Source: an uncultured Fodinibius sp.
GTDB taxonomy: Bacteria; Bacteroidota; Rhodothermia; Balneolales; Balneolaceae
Assembly (NCBI GenBank): GCA_913056455.1
Contig: CAJXMJ010000007.1
Location: 1 to 64,000, forward strand
Length of the DNA: 64,000 bases
Direction of reading: 5' to 3'
Positions 52,166 through 61,449 of the stretch are shown here, one piece after another. The position numbers were made by a program, and so were the translations under genes. Within the stretch, counting starts at the first letter, position 1. Each line of letters opens with the position of its first letter. A model generated the notes under the pieces. It searched no databases, was not told the origin of the DNA, and was given only the letters and a program-made list of their open reading frames with translations.

Positions 52166-53914
52166 ATGGACACAGCAGAATCAAGTTCTACATCTAAAAA
52201 AATACAGGTTCAGCGGTTTAAACCCGATGATAACCCTGACAAGCATTATCTAAATGAGGAGACAGGCCTGTGGGCTTGGCTTACAACGGTCGATCACAAA
52301 AAGATCGGCGTTATGTTCCTCAGTGCTGTTACTTTCTTCTTCTTCATTGGTGGAATAATGGCATTATTGGTCCGTACTGAATTATGGACACCCGCTAAAA
52401 CTTTTATAGAGGCTAACACATACAATCAGCTTTTTACTCTGCACGGTGCCATCATGGTTTTCCTCTTCCTGGTGCCTGCAGTACCTGCAGCTCTCGGTAA
52501 CTTTATATTGCCCCTGCAGCTTGGAGCCAAGGATGTAGCATTCCCGAAGCTTAACTTATTAAGCTTTTATCTGTATTTAACAGGAGCATTTGTTGCTATC
52601 TTTGCCATTCTCAATGGTGGCATTGATACCGGATGGACTTTTTACACTCCCTATTCCTCCACTACCGGCGGCGCTGTCACGACTATGGTCTTTGGAGTAT
52701 TTATAATCGGATTTTCGTCTATCCTAACAGGAGTAAACTTTATTACTACGATCCACAAATTGCGAGCTCCCGGTCTTACCTGGGATAAACTGTCGCTGTT
52801 TAGCTGGAGCTTATATGCTACAAGCATTATTCAGATTTTAGCAACGCCGGTGCTTGCCATTACGCTTGCACTTATAGGCATGGAACGAATTCTGGGTATT
52901 GGAATCTTCGATCCGGCAATGGGTGGTGACCCCGTTCTGTTTCAACACTTCTTCTGGTTCTACAGTCACCCGGCTGTTTATATTATGATTGTTCCCGGCT
53001 TTGGCGTTGTTTCAGAAGTTATTTCTACGTTCTCTCGCAAACATATTTTCGGATACTGGGCTATTGCTCTATCATCATTAGCTATTGCTTTTATTAGCTT
53101 CCTTGTTTGGGGACACCACATGTTTGTATCTGGCCAGGCATCATTGGCCTCTATGGTCTTCTCATTTCTAACCTTTTTGGTTGGTATCCCCACAGGTATT
53201 AAGATGTTTAACTGGACCGCCACCCTGTACAAAGGTTCAATCGATATCAAATCACCGTTGCTTTATATTTTTGGATTTTTCTTCCTCTTCTTGGTAGGTG
53301 GCCTTACAGGTATTGTACTTGCTTCTATCGCGCTTGATGTGCACCTGCACGATACCTATTACGTCGTTGCACACTTTCACTTTGTAATGGTAGGTGGTAT
53401 GGTAATGGCGTTATTAGCCGGTGTGCATTACTGGTGGCCTAAAATTACCGGACGCATGTACAACGAAGTAATGGCAAAAATTGCGTGCGGTATTATCTTC
53501 GTAGGATTTAATGTTACCTTCCTTCCCCAGTTCGTGATGGGATCGCAGGGTATGCCACGACGTTATTTCAACTATATCGAACAGTTTCAGCCATTCCACC
53601 AGGTTTCAACAATTGGATCATATATTCTTGGCTTGGGCTTTCTGATGGTGTTTTACTATTTAGTTAAATCACTATTCACCGGTAAAAAAGCTACGGCAAA
53701 CCCTTGGGGAAGCCGTGCACTCGAATGGCAAATAAACACACGCCCCCCATTGCATAACTTCCATCATATACCTGTGATTATTAACGGTCCATACGACTAT
53801 CACAAACCGATGGAAGAATTTCAGTTGGGCTTAGCGGAATCTACGGGTGATGGGCACGGCCAACAAAGTGATATCAAGGTAACAAGCGACGGGAAAGAAA
53901 TTAACGCTGAGTAA
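52166..53914 (+). CDS. coxA: Cytochrome c oxidase subunit I (A2-type, YS motif)
   Basis: 582 residues with 12 or more membrane helices. Low-spin heme ligand H93 (TLHGAIM), CuB ligands including H268 (FYSHPAVY) and the pair in [10 protein letters not shown], and the heme a3/a histidines in [12 protein letters not shown] are all present. Where A1-type oxidases have Glu in (G/S)HPEVY, this protein has Ala in HPAVY with Tyr-Ser just before His (Y266, S267). This YS motif marks the A2 type, as in the Rhodothermus marinus caa3 oxidase. Y272 is the cross-linked tyrosine. It reduces oxygen and pumps protons. Confidence 0.97.
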   Translation: MDTAESSSTSKKIQVQRFKPDDNPDKHYLNEETGLWAWLTTVDHKKIGVMFLSAVTFFFFIGGIMALLVRTELWTPAKTFIEANTYNQLFTLHGAIMVFLFLVPAVPAALGNFILPLQLGAKDVAFPKLNLLSFYLYLTGAFVAIFAILNGGIDTGWTFYTPYSSTTGGAVTTMVFGVFIIGFSSILTGVNFITTIHKLRAPGLTWDKLSLFSWSLYATSIIQILATPVLAITLALIGMERILGIGIFDPAMGGDPVLFQHFFWFYSHPAVYIMIVPGFGVVSEVISTFSRKHIFGYWAIALSSLAIAFISFLVWGHHMFVSGQASLASMVFSFLTFLVGIPTGIKMFNWTATLYKGSIDIKSPLLYIFGFFFLFLVGGLTGIVLASIALDVHLHDTYYVVAHFHFVMVGGMVMALLAGVHYWWPKITGRMYNEVMAKIACGIIFVGFNVTFLPQFVMGSQGMPRRYFNYIEQFQPFHQVSTIGSYILGLGFLMVFYYLVKSLFTGKKATANPWGSRALEWQINTRPPLHNFHHIPVIINGPYDYHKPMEEFQLGLAESTGDGHGQQSDIKVTSDGKEINAE

Positions 53915-53953
53915 GTAAAAACGTATTAACCTGAAAATCATTAATAACTGATT

Positions 53954-54610
53954 ATGGCAGATCATTCATCTTCCACAACACATTCAAGATTTTTCCAGCA
54001 TCATTTTGTGGATGCCGACCAGCAGTTTGAAACTGCAAAAATGGGAATGTGGATATTTTTGGTAACAGAAATTCTGATGTTTGGCGGCTTGTTTGCTGCC
54101 TATATCGTCTTCCGATTATGGTATCCAGATCTGTTTACGCAGGCCTCTACACAGCTTAATACATTCTGGGGCGGCGTTAACACCGTAGTACTTATTGGCA
54201 GTAGTTTAACCGTAGCTATGGCCATTAAGTCAGCCCAACTAAATCAGAAAAAGAACATTGCCATAAACTTGGGAATTACGCTGGCTCTTGCCGCAGTGTT
54301 CATGGTTATTAAGTACTTTGAATGGACACATAAGTTTGAACTTGGCATTTTCCCTGGTCAGTTTTACGACTTTGGAGGTATTGAACATGAGAAGGCCAAT
54401 GTGTTTTTTAGTTTATATTACCTGATGACCGGCCTGCACGGCATCCACGTTTTAATAGGTATGGGACTAATGGGATGGCTGCTATGGAGATCCCTTAAAA
54501 ATCATTTCGACAGCGAATACTATACTCCTATTGAAATTACGGGGCTATATTGGCACCTCGTCGATATCATCTGGATTTTCCTTTTCCCCCTTTTCTATCT
54601 AATTGAATAA
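53954..54610 (+). CDS. coxC: Cytochrome c oxidase subunit III
   Basis: 218 residues with about five membrane helices: KMGMWIFLVTEILMFGGLFAAYIVFR near the start, STQLNTFWGGVNTVVLIGSSLTVAMA, then FFSLYYLMTGLHGIHVLIGMGLMGWL and YWHLVDIIWIFLFPLFYLIE. The Glu in VTEILMFG and the HxxH region are typical of subunit III. It stabilises subunit I and helps oxygen entry. It lies between coxA and coxD on the same strand. Confidence 0.96.
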   Translation: MADHSSSTTHSRFFQHHFVDADQQFETAKMGMWIFLVTEILMFGGLFAAYIVFRLWYPDLFTQASTQLNTFWGGVNTVVLIGSSLTVAMAIKSAQLNQKKNIAINLGITLALAAVFMVIKYFEWTHKFELGIFPGQFYDFGGIEHEKANVFFSLYYLMTGLHGIHVLIGMGLMGWLLWRSLKNHFDSEYYTPIEITGLYWHLVDIIWIFLFPLFYLIE

Positions 54611-54633
54611 TAACTCAAAATTTTTTAAAGCTC

Positions 54634-54936
54634 ATGAGCGGACATCATATATCCACAGATAAAACTTTACTCAGCGTTGCAGCAGCATTGCTGGCACTAA
54701 CAATACTTACCGTTGGAGTAACATATATCCACATACCCGCCCCATGGAATATTATCACGGCAATGGGAATAGCTGTTGTTAAAGCAGGGTTAGTTGCCCT
54801 ATTCTTTATGAATCTTTATTGGGATGAGCGCTTTAATTCCATGCTTTTAATAGCAGGGTTAGCCTTTTTTGGGTTATTGGTAGCACTTACACTTTTGGAT
54901 ACCCTATTTCGGGCTGAAGTTATACCAGCTTTCTAA
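54634..54936 (+). CDS. coxD: Cytochrome c oxidase subunit IV (prokaryotic COX4-like)
   Basis: 100 residues with three membrane helices. The pattern ITAMGIAVVKAGLVALFFMNLYWDERFNSMLL is the prokaryotic COX4 family motif (K.....F..L......). It is the last gene of the respiratory operon and is followed 32 bases later by a strong terminator. Confidence 0.92.
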   Translation: MSGHHISTDKTLLSVAAALLALTILTVGVTYIHIPAPWNIITAMGIAVVKAGLVALFFMNLYWDERFNSMLLIAGLAFFGLLVALTLLDTLFRAEVIPAF

Positions 54937-54968
54937 AAAAACGATTCATACTTTTGTAAACACTTAGA

Positions 54969-54997
54969 GCCGATCGTATCCTCGATCGGCTTTTTTT
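54969..54997 (+). terminator. Intrinsic terminator after coxD
   Basis: GCCGATCG and CGATCGGC form a perfect 8-bp stem around TATCCT, followed by seven T. It ends the act-cox operon. Confidence 0.95.
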
Positions 54998-55143
54998 ATT
55001 ACCCTTTGTTGGCAATTTTAAACTCTACAGCAACTAATTGTCAGACAATAATTGATTTACCTGTTATTTTCGGAAACCAATAAACTCATTCCACAAAAAG
55101 AATTATCATGCTTAGAAGGGTAACAATTTTCATTATAAATCAG

Positions 55144-55151
55144 TACATTTG
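55144..55151 (+). promoter_or_regulatory. TAnnTTTG -7 box for heme O synthase
   Basis: TACATTTG matches the -7 consensus and lies 25 bases before the ATG at 55177. So heme O synthase has its own promoter beyond the terminator. The -33 region is weak. Confidence 0.55.
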
Positions 55152-55176
55152 CACCTGATAAAATTATGGATCTGAT

Positions 55177-56082
55177 ATGAAACAAACCCAAACATTCTCC
55201 CTTTCAAAGCTTTTTGATTCCCAGCAGTTAGCAGCCTACTACGAGCTTACCAAACCGGGTATCACCTTAACAGTTTTAGCAAGTATGGTGATTGGGTTTA
55301 TATTGGGATCCGCCGGTCAAATTGATTACATCACCCTCATACATGCCACTCTCGGAACATGGCTAATTGCATCCGGTACCGCAGCACATAATCAGTTTTT
55401 GGAATGGCGCTACGACGGACAAATGAAACGAACTCAGAAACGTCCGGTCCCAGCAAGTAAAATTTCACCCAAAAAAAGTGTACTATTTTCTCTCACATTA
55501 ATCACTGTTGGACTATTTTATTTACTGCTTGCAGTAAATGCCGTTGCCGGGTTAGTATCACTACTGACAACCCTCATCTATTTAGGAATTTATACGCCTA
55601 TGAAGCGTATTTCGGTCGCTAACGTATTTATTGGCGCGATACCGGGTGCACTACCCCCAGTAGGAGGTTGGGCCGCTGCAACAGGCCATCTGGGAAGCAC
55701 AGGCATGTGGCTGCTGTTTGGCATCGTATTTCTATGGCAAATACCACACGTAATGGCTATCGCCTGGGTCTGCAAAGATGACTACTCAAATGCAGGATTT
55801 CAGATGCTCCCTAAGGATGATCCCAAAGGTATTAAGGCCACGATATTGATAGTGGGATGTTTAGTAGCCTTACTACCGGTCTCATACGGTCTCTATCATG
55901 TTGGAATGAACAGCTGGATCTACTTAGTTGGGGGGCTCTTGAGTAGTATCGTTTTCTTATATTATGGACTTATCTTTGCCAAAGATCGTGACAAACCTTC
56001 CGCCAAAAAACTAATGTTTGCTTCGTTTGGATACCTTCCTGTCATTTGGACATTCGTAATTGTCGATATTATTATTCTGTAA
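55177..56082 (+). CDS. ctaB: Protoheme IX farnesyltransferase (heme O synthase)
   Basis: 301 residues with about nine membrane helices. The first Asp-rich prenyl-diphosphate motif is represented by AHNQFLEWRYDGQMKRTQKRPVP (NxxxDxxxD variant with the typical RTxxRP), and the later block CKDDYSNAGFQMLP contains the second aspartates. It adds a farnesyl group to heme b to make heme O for the oxidase. The gene has its own -7 box after the cox terminator and is followed by the FG-GAP lipoprotein gene. Confidence 0.95.
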   Translation: MKQTQTFSLSKLFDSQQLAAYYELTKPGITLTVLASMVIGFILGSAGQIDYITLIHATLGTWLIASGTAAHNQFLEWRYDGQMKRTQKRPVPASKISPKKSVLFSLTLITVGLFYLLLAVNAVAGLVSLLTTLIYLGIYTPMKRISVANVFIGAIPGALPPVGGWAAATGHLGSTGMWLLFGIVFLWQIPHVMAIAWVCKDDYSNAGFQMLPKDDPKGIKATILIVGCLVALLPVSYGLYHVGMNSWIYLVGGLLSSIVFLYYGLIFAKDRDKPSAKKLMFASFGYLPVIWTFVIVDIIIL

Positions 56083-56152
56083 TTTTGTTTCTTCTTTTCT
56101 AAATTGCATAAGAGTTTAGCGATTAGCCGACGATGTAGTCATCTATATCCCA

Positions 56153-57364
56153 ATGAGACGTTCAATTCTGCTTTTATTTATTATCGGATTTTTGGTAAAT
56201 GCATGCGGATGGAACCTAAATGCCCCAGATGGCGGAAATGGTGGATCAGAACCCGGTGATGAAACACCCTACTTCAATAATGTAAGTTCTTCGAACCTTC
56301 CCGATGAGAGTAATTTCCAGTCAAACGCCGCCAAAGCCGTTGATATTAACAAAGATAACAACCTCGATCTTGTTTTAGCCATTGGTCTCCAGCAAAATAA
56401 AGTTCTTATTAATAACGGCAACGGTCTGTTTAATGACGAAAGCTCTGATCGGTTAGCAACCCGAAATTTAAATTCGCAAGATATTGCCATCGCTGATTTT
56501 AATACCGATGGAAATATCGATCTGTTCTTTCCGAGCGAACAAAATCAATCAAGTGGGCTTGCGATCAATAATAGCTCCGGCACATTTTCGGATCTGTCTA
56601 ACCGAATTCCTGTTGCAGGCAATTTCACCGCTGCAGTACCTCTCGACTTTGATAACGATGGAACAATAGATCTATTTATTGGAAATCGAGGACAAAATAT
56701 TTTGCTCGAAAACAGTGGAAATGCTTTTTTTAATAATCAAACCACACAGCGGCTTCCACAAATCCTGGATACCACCTATGATATCACAGTTGGGGACATC
56801 ACCGGGAATAACATGCCTGACCTTTTAGCTGCTAATGAAGGCCCAAACCTAATACTTATAAATACCGGGTCCGGTTTCTTTTCTAACCAATCCGGGAATC
56901 GTATCCCTTATATTGATGCTGTGGAAGAAAGCCATCACGTTTCACTTGCTGATGTAGATAATGATGGTGATCTGGATATCTATTACGGCAATACCGGTTT
57001 TCAAGAAAACTCAAATCCTCAAGATCGCCTGCTGATCAATAACGGACAGGGATCTTTCTCTGATCAGACATCCGATCGATTACCTGCGATTACCACCAAT
57101 ACCTTTGATGTCGAACTCAAAGATTTAGATAATGACGGTGATCTCGATCTTGTAGTCGGAAATTATAACGGAGGCTTACGTATTCTTTTAAATAATGGGA
57201 ACGGTTATTTTACAGACCAATCAGACGACTGGCTGCCCAATAATCTGACGCCTCTCGTTAAGGATATTGAAGTAGCTGATTTTAATGGGGATGGACTGCT
57301 CGATATCTATATAGCAATCCGCAGCGGACAAGATCAGCTACTTTTGCAGCAAGAGGTTGACTGA
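56153..57364 (+). CDS. FG-GAP/VCBS-repeat lipoprotein
   Basis: 403 residues. A lipoprotein signal ends in FLVNACGW (Cys18). The rest is about seven beta-propeller-type repeats. Each carries a calcium-loop core such as VDINKDNNLDLVL, ADFNTDGNIDLFF, LDFDNDGTIDLFIG, ADVDNDGDLDIYYG, KDLDNDGDLDLVVG and ADFNGDGLLDIYIA, followed by LLINNGxGxFxDQTSDRLP-like text. One repeat (GDITGNNMPDLL) has lost some calcium ligands. It should be an outer-membrane-anchored surface or periplasmic beta-propeller. The ligand is unknown. It lies 70 bases after ctaB with no promoter seen between, so it may be co-transcribed. Confidence 0.85.
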   Translation: MRRSILLLFIIGFLVNACGWNLNAPDGGNGGSEPGDETPYFNNVSSSNLPDESNFQSNAAKAVDINKDNNLDLVLAIGLQQNKVLINNGNGLFNDESSDRLATRNLNSQDIAIADFNTDGNIDLFFPSEQNQSSGLAINNSSGTFSDLSNRIPVAGNFTAAVPLDFDNDGTIDLFIGNRGQNILLENSGNAFFNNQTTQRLPQILDTTYDITVGDITGNNMPDLLAANEGPNLILINTGSGFFSNQSGNRIPYIDAVEESHHVSLADVDNDGDLDIYYGNTGFQENSNPQDRLLINNGQGSFSDQTSDRLPAITTNTFDVELKDLDNDGDLDLVVGNYNGGLRILLNNGNGYFTDQSDDWLPNNLTPLVKDIEVADFNGDGLLDIYIAIRSGQDQLLLQQEVD

Positions 57365-57387
57365 TTTTCTCTTAGAAGCTGCCTACT

Positions 57388-59829
57388 TTAGTCGTAAATC
57401 GGTGGATATTTTGCCGGGTTAGCCTCACTCATAAGGGCATATACCGCTTCAAATATGTCTTCTTCATTAGGTTTTGAGAAGTAATCACCATCCGAACCGT
57501 ATGCAGCACGGTGTTCTTTAGCAGTAAGGCACTGAGGTTCAGAATCCAGATAGTAATACCCTTTCTGATCCTGAATCACCTTATTCATCATAAAGGCTGA
57601 AGCACCACCGGGGACATCCTCATCCACAAATAAAATACGATTGGTTTTCTTCAGGGATTCCACAATCTCTTGGTTACGATCGAATGGGAGTAATGTTCGC
57701 ACGTCAATGAGCTCAGCAGATATACCCACATCTTCTAATTCCGGCAGTACATCCTCACAAATATTGCAGGTCGATCCATATGAAACAATCGTAATATCCG
57801 TACCTTCGGATACCACATTGGGAATACCAAGAGGAACTGTGAATTCTCCAAGGTTTTCGGGCAGACCTTCTTTCAATCGATAGGCATTGAGCGGCTCAAT
57901 CACCAGTGCCGGATCATCACCCTGAAGCAACGTATTATACATTCCAGCAGCTTCAGTTAAATTCCGTGGCACGCATACATGCACCCCTCTGATTCCATTA
58001 ATAATCATTCCCATGGGCGATCCGGTATGCCAAATCCCCTCCAAGCGATGTCCGCGCGTTCGAACAATAAGCGGAGCCTTTTGTCCACCCATACTTCGAT
58101 AGCGAACAGTGGCAAGGTCATCACTCAACCCCTGGAAACAGTAGAGCAGATAATCCAAATACTGAATTTCAGCGATGGGCCGAAGACCACGTAGTGCCAT
58201 CCCAATACCCTGTCCGAGAATAGTAGCTTCACGAATACCGGTATCGCTGACGCGGAGCTTACCGTATTTATCCTGCATATTCTCGAGCCCCTTGTTTACG
58301 TCACCCAGCTTCCCGGTATCTTCACCGAAAACAAGCGTTTCAGGATATTTATCGAACAGCTTGTCAAAATTATCGCGCAGTACAACACGTCCGTCTACAC
58401 TTTTGGGATCATCACTGTATACAGGTGGGTTTTCTTCTACATTTAGCGGAGACTGCTCACCTTCGCTGTATAAATAACTATCGTAGCGATAACTGTTGGC
58501 CTCTATGCTTTTTTCCAACCATTGCATCAGTTTTTTGCGCGAAGAAGTATTTTCATTCCTTGTCAATCGCAATGCTTTGCGAACTCCTGAAACGATATAT
58601 TTTCGTAACGGTACAATAGGAGCCTTCATATCATTTATTACTTCCTTCAACTCCTCCGACTTGCTACTCTCAGAAGACAAACCTTCAATCAGCGTAGTAA
58701 CTGTTTCAAGCTCTTCCTTTAGCTCTGATTTAAAAGACTTCCAAGCTGCTTTCTGGGCTTCTTTAACTTCTTCCTCAGCTTCTTTTTCAATGGTTTCAAT
58801 CTCCTCTTTCGAAGCGATATCCTCTTGGATCATCCAGCTTCGGGTTTTGTTGAGGCAGCAATACTCTTCTTCCCATTCAAGGCGCTCATCAGACTTATAA
58901 CGCTCATGTGATCCCGAAGTAGAATGTCCCTGCGGCTGTGTAACCTCGGTTACGTGAACCAACACCGGCACATGTTCTTCGCGGGCGATCTTTTCCGCTT
59001 TTTCATAAGTTTGCATGAGAGCAGGATAATCCCAGGCATTTACTTTCAGGATCTCGATACCCTCTTGCTCTTCCGTTCGCTGGAAGCCTTTAAGAACTTC
59101 AGAAATACTTTCTTTCGTTGTTTGATACTTCCGTGGTACAGAAATACCGTAGCCGTCATCCCAGACAGACATCACCATAGGAACCTGTAGAACACCCGCT
59201 GCATTGATGGTTTCCCAGAAAATGCCCTCAGAAGTACTCGCATCTCCAATAGTACCCCATGCAACTTCATTTCCTCCATCCGAAAACTTCTGGAACTCTT
59301 CTTTATCCAAAAGCGACTCATGATTGCGATATACTTTGGATGCTTCGGCTAAGCCGAGCAAGCGGGACATCTGTCCAGCAGTCGGGGAAAGGTCCGGAGA
59401 TGTATTTTTCATCTCAGTAAGATTTTTCCAGCTGCCATCATCATTGAGACTACGTGTGCTAAAATGAGCATTCATCTGGCGTCCACCGGAGTGAGGCTCT
59501 TCCTCAACATTTGCATGTGCATAGAGCTGGGCAAAAAACTGCTGCACCGTAACCTGGTCGATTGCCATCATAAACGTTTGATCGCGGTAGTATCCGGCAC
59601 GAAAATCTCCTTCTTTGAAATATTTAGCCATCGCAATCTGCGGCATCTCTTTACCATCACCGAAAATTCCAAACTTGGCTTTTCCGGTTAGTGTTTCTTT
59701 GCGGCCTAAATAAGAAGCTTCTCTACTTTTATAAGCTAATTTATAATCACGTAAAACCTCTTTCTTCTGCTCTTGAGAGTAAGAAATGTCTGAGGATTTC
59801 TTCTCTTTTTTAGTCTTTGTAGATGCCAT
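57388..59829 (-). CDS. Fused E1 alpha/beta subunits of a 2-oxo acid (branched-chain) dehydrogenase
   Basis: 813 residues that join E1 alpha and E1 beta, as often seen in Bacteroidota. Alpha half: GYYRDQTFMMAIDQVTVQQFFAQLYA near residue 80, the TPP-binding GDASTSEGIFWETINAAGVLQVPMVMSVWDDGYGIS near 200. Beta half (from about 480): VVLRDNFDKLFDKYPETLVFGEDTGKLG, then EIQYLDYLLYCFQ and the later GAS/FMMNKVIQ segments. A coiled, acidic linker (about 330-420) joins them. It decarboxylates 2-oxo acids, most likely those from branched-chain amino acids, for transfer to an E2 that is not in the window. ilvE at 3.5 kb would supply the 2-oxo acids. Confidence 0.9.
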   Translation of the reverse strand: MASTKTKKEKKSSDISYSQEQKKEVLRDYKLAYKSREASYLGRKETLTGKAKFGIFGDGKEMPQIAMAKYFKEGDFRAGYYRDQTFMMAIDQVTVQQFFAQLYAHANVEEEPHSGGRQMNAHFSTRSLNDDGSWKNLTEMKNTSPDLSPTAGQMSRLLGLAEASKVYRNHESLLDKEEFQKFSDGGNEVAWGTIGDASTSEGIFWETINAAGVLQVPMVMSVWDDGYGISVPRKYQTTKESISEVLKGFQRTEEQEGIEILKVNAWDYPALMQTYEKAEKIAREEHVPVLVHVTEVTQPQGHSTSGSHERYKSDERLEWEEEYCCLNKTRSWMIQEDIASKEEIETIEKEAEEEVKEAQKAAWKSFKSELKEELETVTTLIEGLSSESSKSEELKEVINDMKAPIVPLRKYIVSGVRKALRLTRNENTSSRKKLMQWLEKSIEANSYRYDSYLYSEGEQSPLNVEENPPVYSDDPKSVDGRVVLRDNFDKLFDKYPETLVFGEDTGKLGDVNKGLENMQDKYGKLRVSDTGIREATILGQGIGMALRGLRPIAEIQYLDYLLYCFQGLSDDLATVRYRSMGGQKAPLIVRTRGHRLEGIWHTGSPMGMIINGIRGVHVCVPRNLTEAAGMYNTLLQGDDPALVIEPLNAYRLKEGLPENLGEFTVPLGIPNVVSEGTDITIVSYGSTCNICEDVLPELEDVGISAELIDVRTLLPFDRNQEIVESLKKTNRILFVDEDVPGGASAFMMNKVIQDQKGYYYLDSEPQCLTAKEHRAAYGSDGDYFSKPNEEDIFEAVYALMSEANPAKYPPIYD

Positions 59830-59897
59830 AATATCCGTATTCAGTTAAAACTTTTGCAGCAGTATAAATTATATTTCAATAGCTAGATCTTAAAAAA

Positions 59898-61292
59898 CTA
59901 CTCCATAAAACCGCCCTTAGTCATTTTAATGGGATCTAATGCCTGATCCAACTCTTCATCGCTCAAGTCTGTCATTTCACGCGCCACCTCTTTAACCGGA
60001 CGACTTTCTGCAAAGGCCTTCTTCGCGATTTTTGCCGCTTTGTCGTATCCAATCAGCGGATTCAGAGCGGTTACCAGTACTGGATTTCGCCCAACCATAT
60101 CAGCAACCCGTTCTTTATTAACATCCAATCTAGAAACAGACCGATCTGCCAAATTTTGCACGGCATTTCCTAAAATGTTGATAGACTCCAGTAAATTATG
60201 AGCAACAACCGGCAGCATAACATTCAGTTCAAAGTTACCTGATTGTCCCGCTACGGTGATAGCAGAATCGTTACCAATAACCTGGGCACAAACCATGGTA
60301 ATAGATTCTTCGATTACGGGATTTATTTTACCTGGCATAATTGATGAGCCTGGTTGGAGTGCTTCAAGTTCAATTTCTCCAATTCCGCTATTAGGACCGG
60401 AATTCATCCAACGAAGATCATTGCCAATTTTCATTAATCCGGTAGCAATCGTTTTTAATTGACTGCTTAATTCAACAGGCGCATCAACCGTTGCCTGTGC
60501 TTCAAAATGATTTTGGGCTTCCCTTAAATCGGCATCAACTTCTTTCGAAAGGGCTTTAGCCATTTCTGCCCCAAACTTCGGATTTGTATTCAATCCCGTT
60601 CCTACTGCTGTTCCACCCTGAGGAAGTTCTGTTAGTCGTTCCAACGCTGATTCCAATCGCTCAACACCAAGCTCAAGCTGACGAGCATAGCCATCAAACT
60701 CCTGTTTGATTGTTACCGGCATAGCATCCATCAGATGCGTGCGACCAGTTTTAACGACATCAGCAAACTCTTCGCCCTTTTTCTCAAAAGTTTTTTGCAG
60801 ATGCTTGAGCGCGGGAATTAAATTATTCTCTACAGCTAATATTGCCGCAATACGAATGGAAGTAGGAATAACATCATTGGAACTCTGTCCATAGTTCACA
60901 TGATCATTGGGATGAATTTCGGTATTAACATCATCTCCCTTAAGCTCATTCGCCCGTTTTGCAATAATTTCATTGGCGTTCATATTGGTTGATGTCCCCG
61001 ACCCTGTCTGAAATATATCAATGGGGAAATCCTCGTCAAACTTTCCTTCTGCAACTTCCGATGCCGCTTTTTGAATAGCTTCCGCAACACCTTCTTCAAG
61101 TTCACCCAATTCTGCATTAACTTTTGCAGCATTTTTCTTAACCAACCCAAGCGCCTCAATAAATCCCCGGCTAAATGGTATTCCACTTACCGGAAAGTTA
61201 TCAACAGCACGCTGGGTTTGCGCGCCGTAATATGCGTCCTTCGGAACTTTAACTTCTCCCATTGAATCAGTTTCAATACGATAATCACTCAT
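59898..61292 (-). CDS. fumC: Fumarate hydratase class II
   Basis: 464 residues. The signature GSSIMPGKINPVIEES is present, as are the early TDSMGEVKVPKDAYYGAQTQRAV, the substrate-binding SGTSTNMNANEVI-like text (here GSGTSTNMNANEIIAKRA), HPNDHVNYGQSSNDVIPTSI and KTGRTHLMDAMP. It interconverts fumarate and malate and needs no iron-sulfur cluster. A TACCTTTG box on the minus strand (61357-61364) lies 64 bases upstream of the start codon. Confidence 0.97.
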   Translation of the reverse strand: MSDYRIETDSMGEVKVPKDAYYGAQTQRAVDNFPVSGIPFSRGFIEALGLVKKNAAKVNAELGELEEGVAEAIQKAASEVAEGKFDEDFPIDIFQTGSGTSTNMNANEIIAKRANELKGDDVNTEIHPNDHVNYGQSSNDVIPTSIRIAAILAVENNLIPALKHLQKTFEKKGEEFADVVKTGRTHLMDAMPVTIKQEFDGYARQLELGVERLESALERLTELPQGGTAVGTGLNTNPKFGAEMAKALSKEVDADLREAQNHFEAQATVDAPVELSSQLKTIATGLMKIGNDLRWMNSGPNSGIGEIELEALQPGSSIMPGKINPVIEESITMVCAQVIGNDSAITVAGQSGNFELNVMLPVVAHNLLESINILGNAVQNLADRSVSRLDVNKERVADMVGRNPVLVTALNPLIGYDKAAKIAKKAFAESRPVKEVAREMTDLSDEELDQALDPIKMTKGGFME

Positions 61293-61356
61293 AATACTCG
61301 ATTTTTAGTCAAAAATTCTTTTCAATGCTACAGAAAGTACGTTCTGCACAGGCATT

Positions 61357-61364
61357 CAAAGGTA
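61357..61364 (-). promoter_or_regulatory. TAnnTTTG -7 box for fumC
   Basis: On the minus strand the box reads TACCTTTG, an exact fit, 64 bases before the fumC ATG. No TTTG is seen at the -33 distance. Confidence 0.45.
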
Positions 61365-61449
61365 GGAAATTTTTCGGAAATTTCGGAGTTTTGGAAGGTA
61401 GTAAAATCAACTCCGTTTGGGGATACAGTAGGTTAGTACAGCAAAGAAG

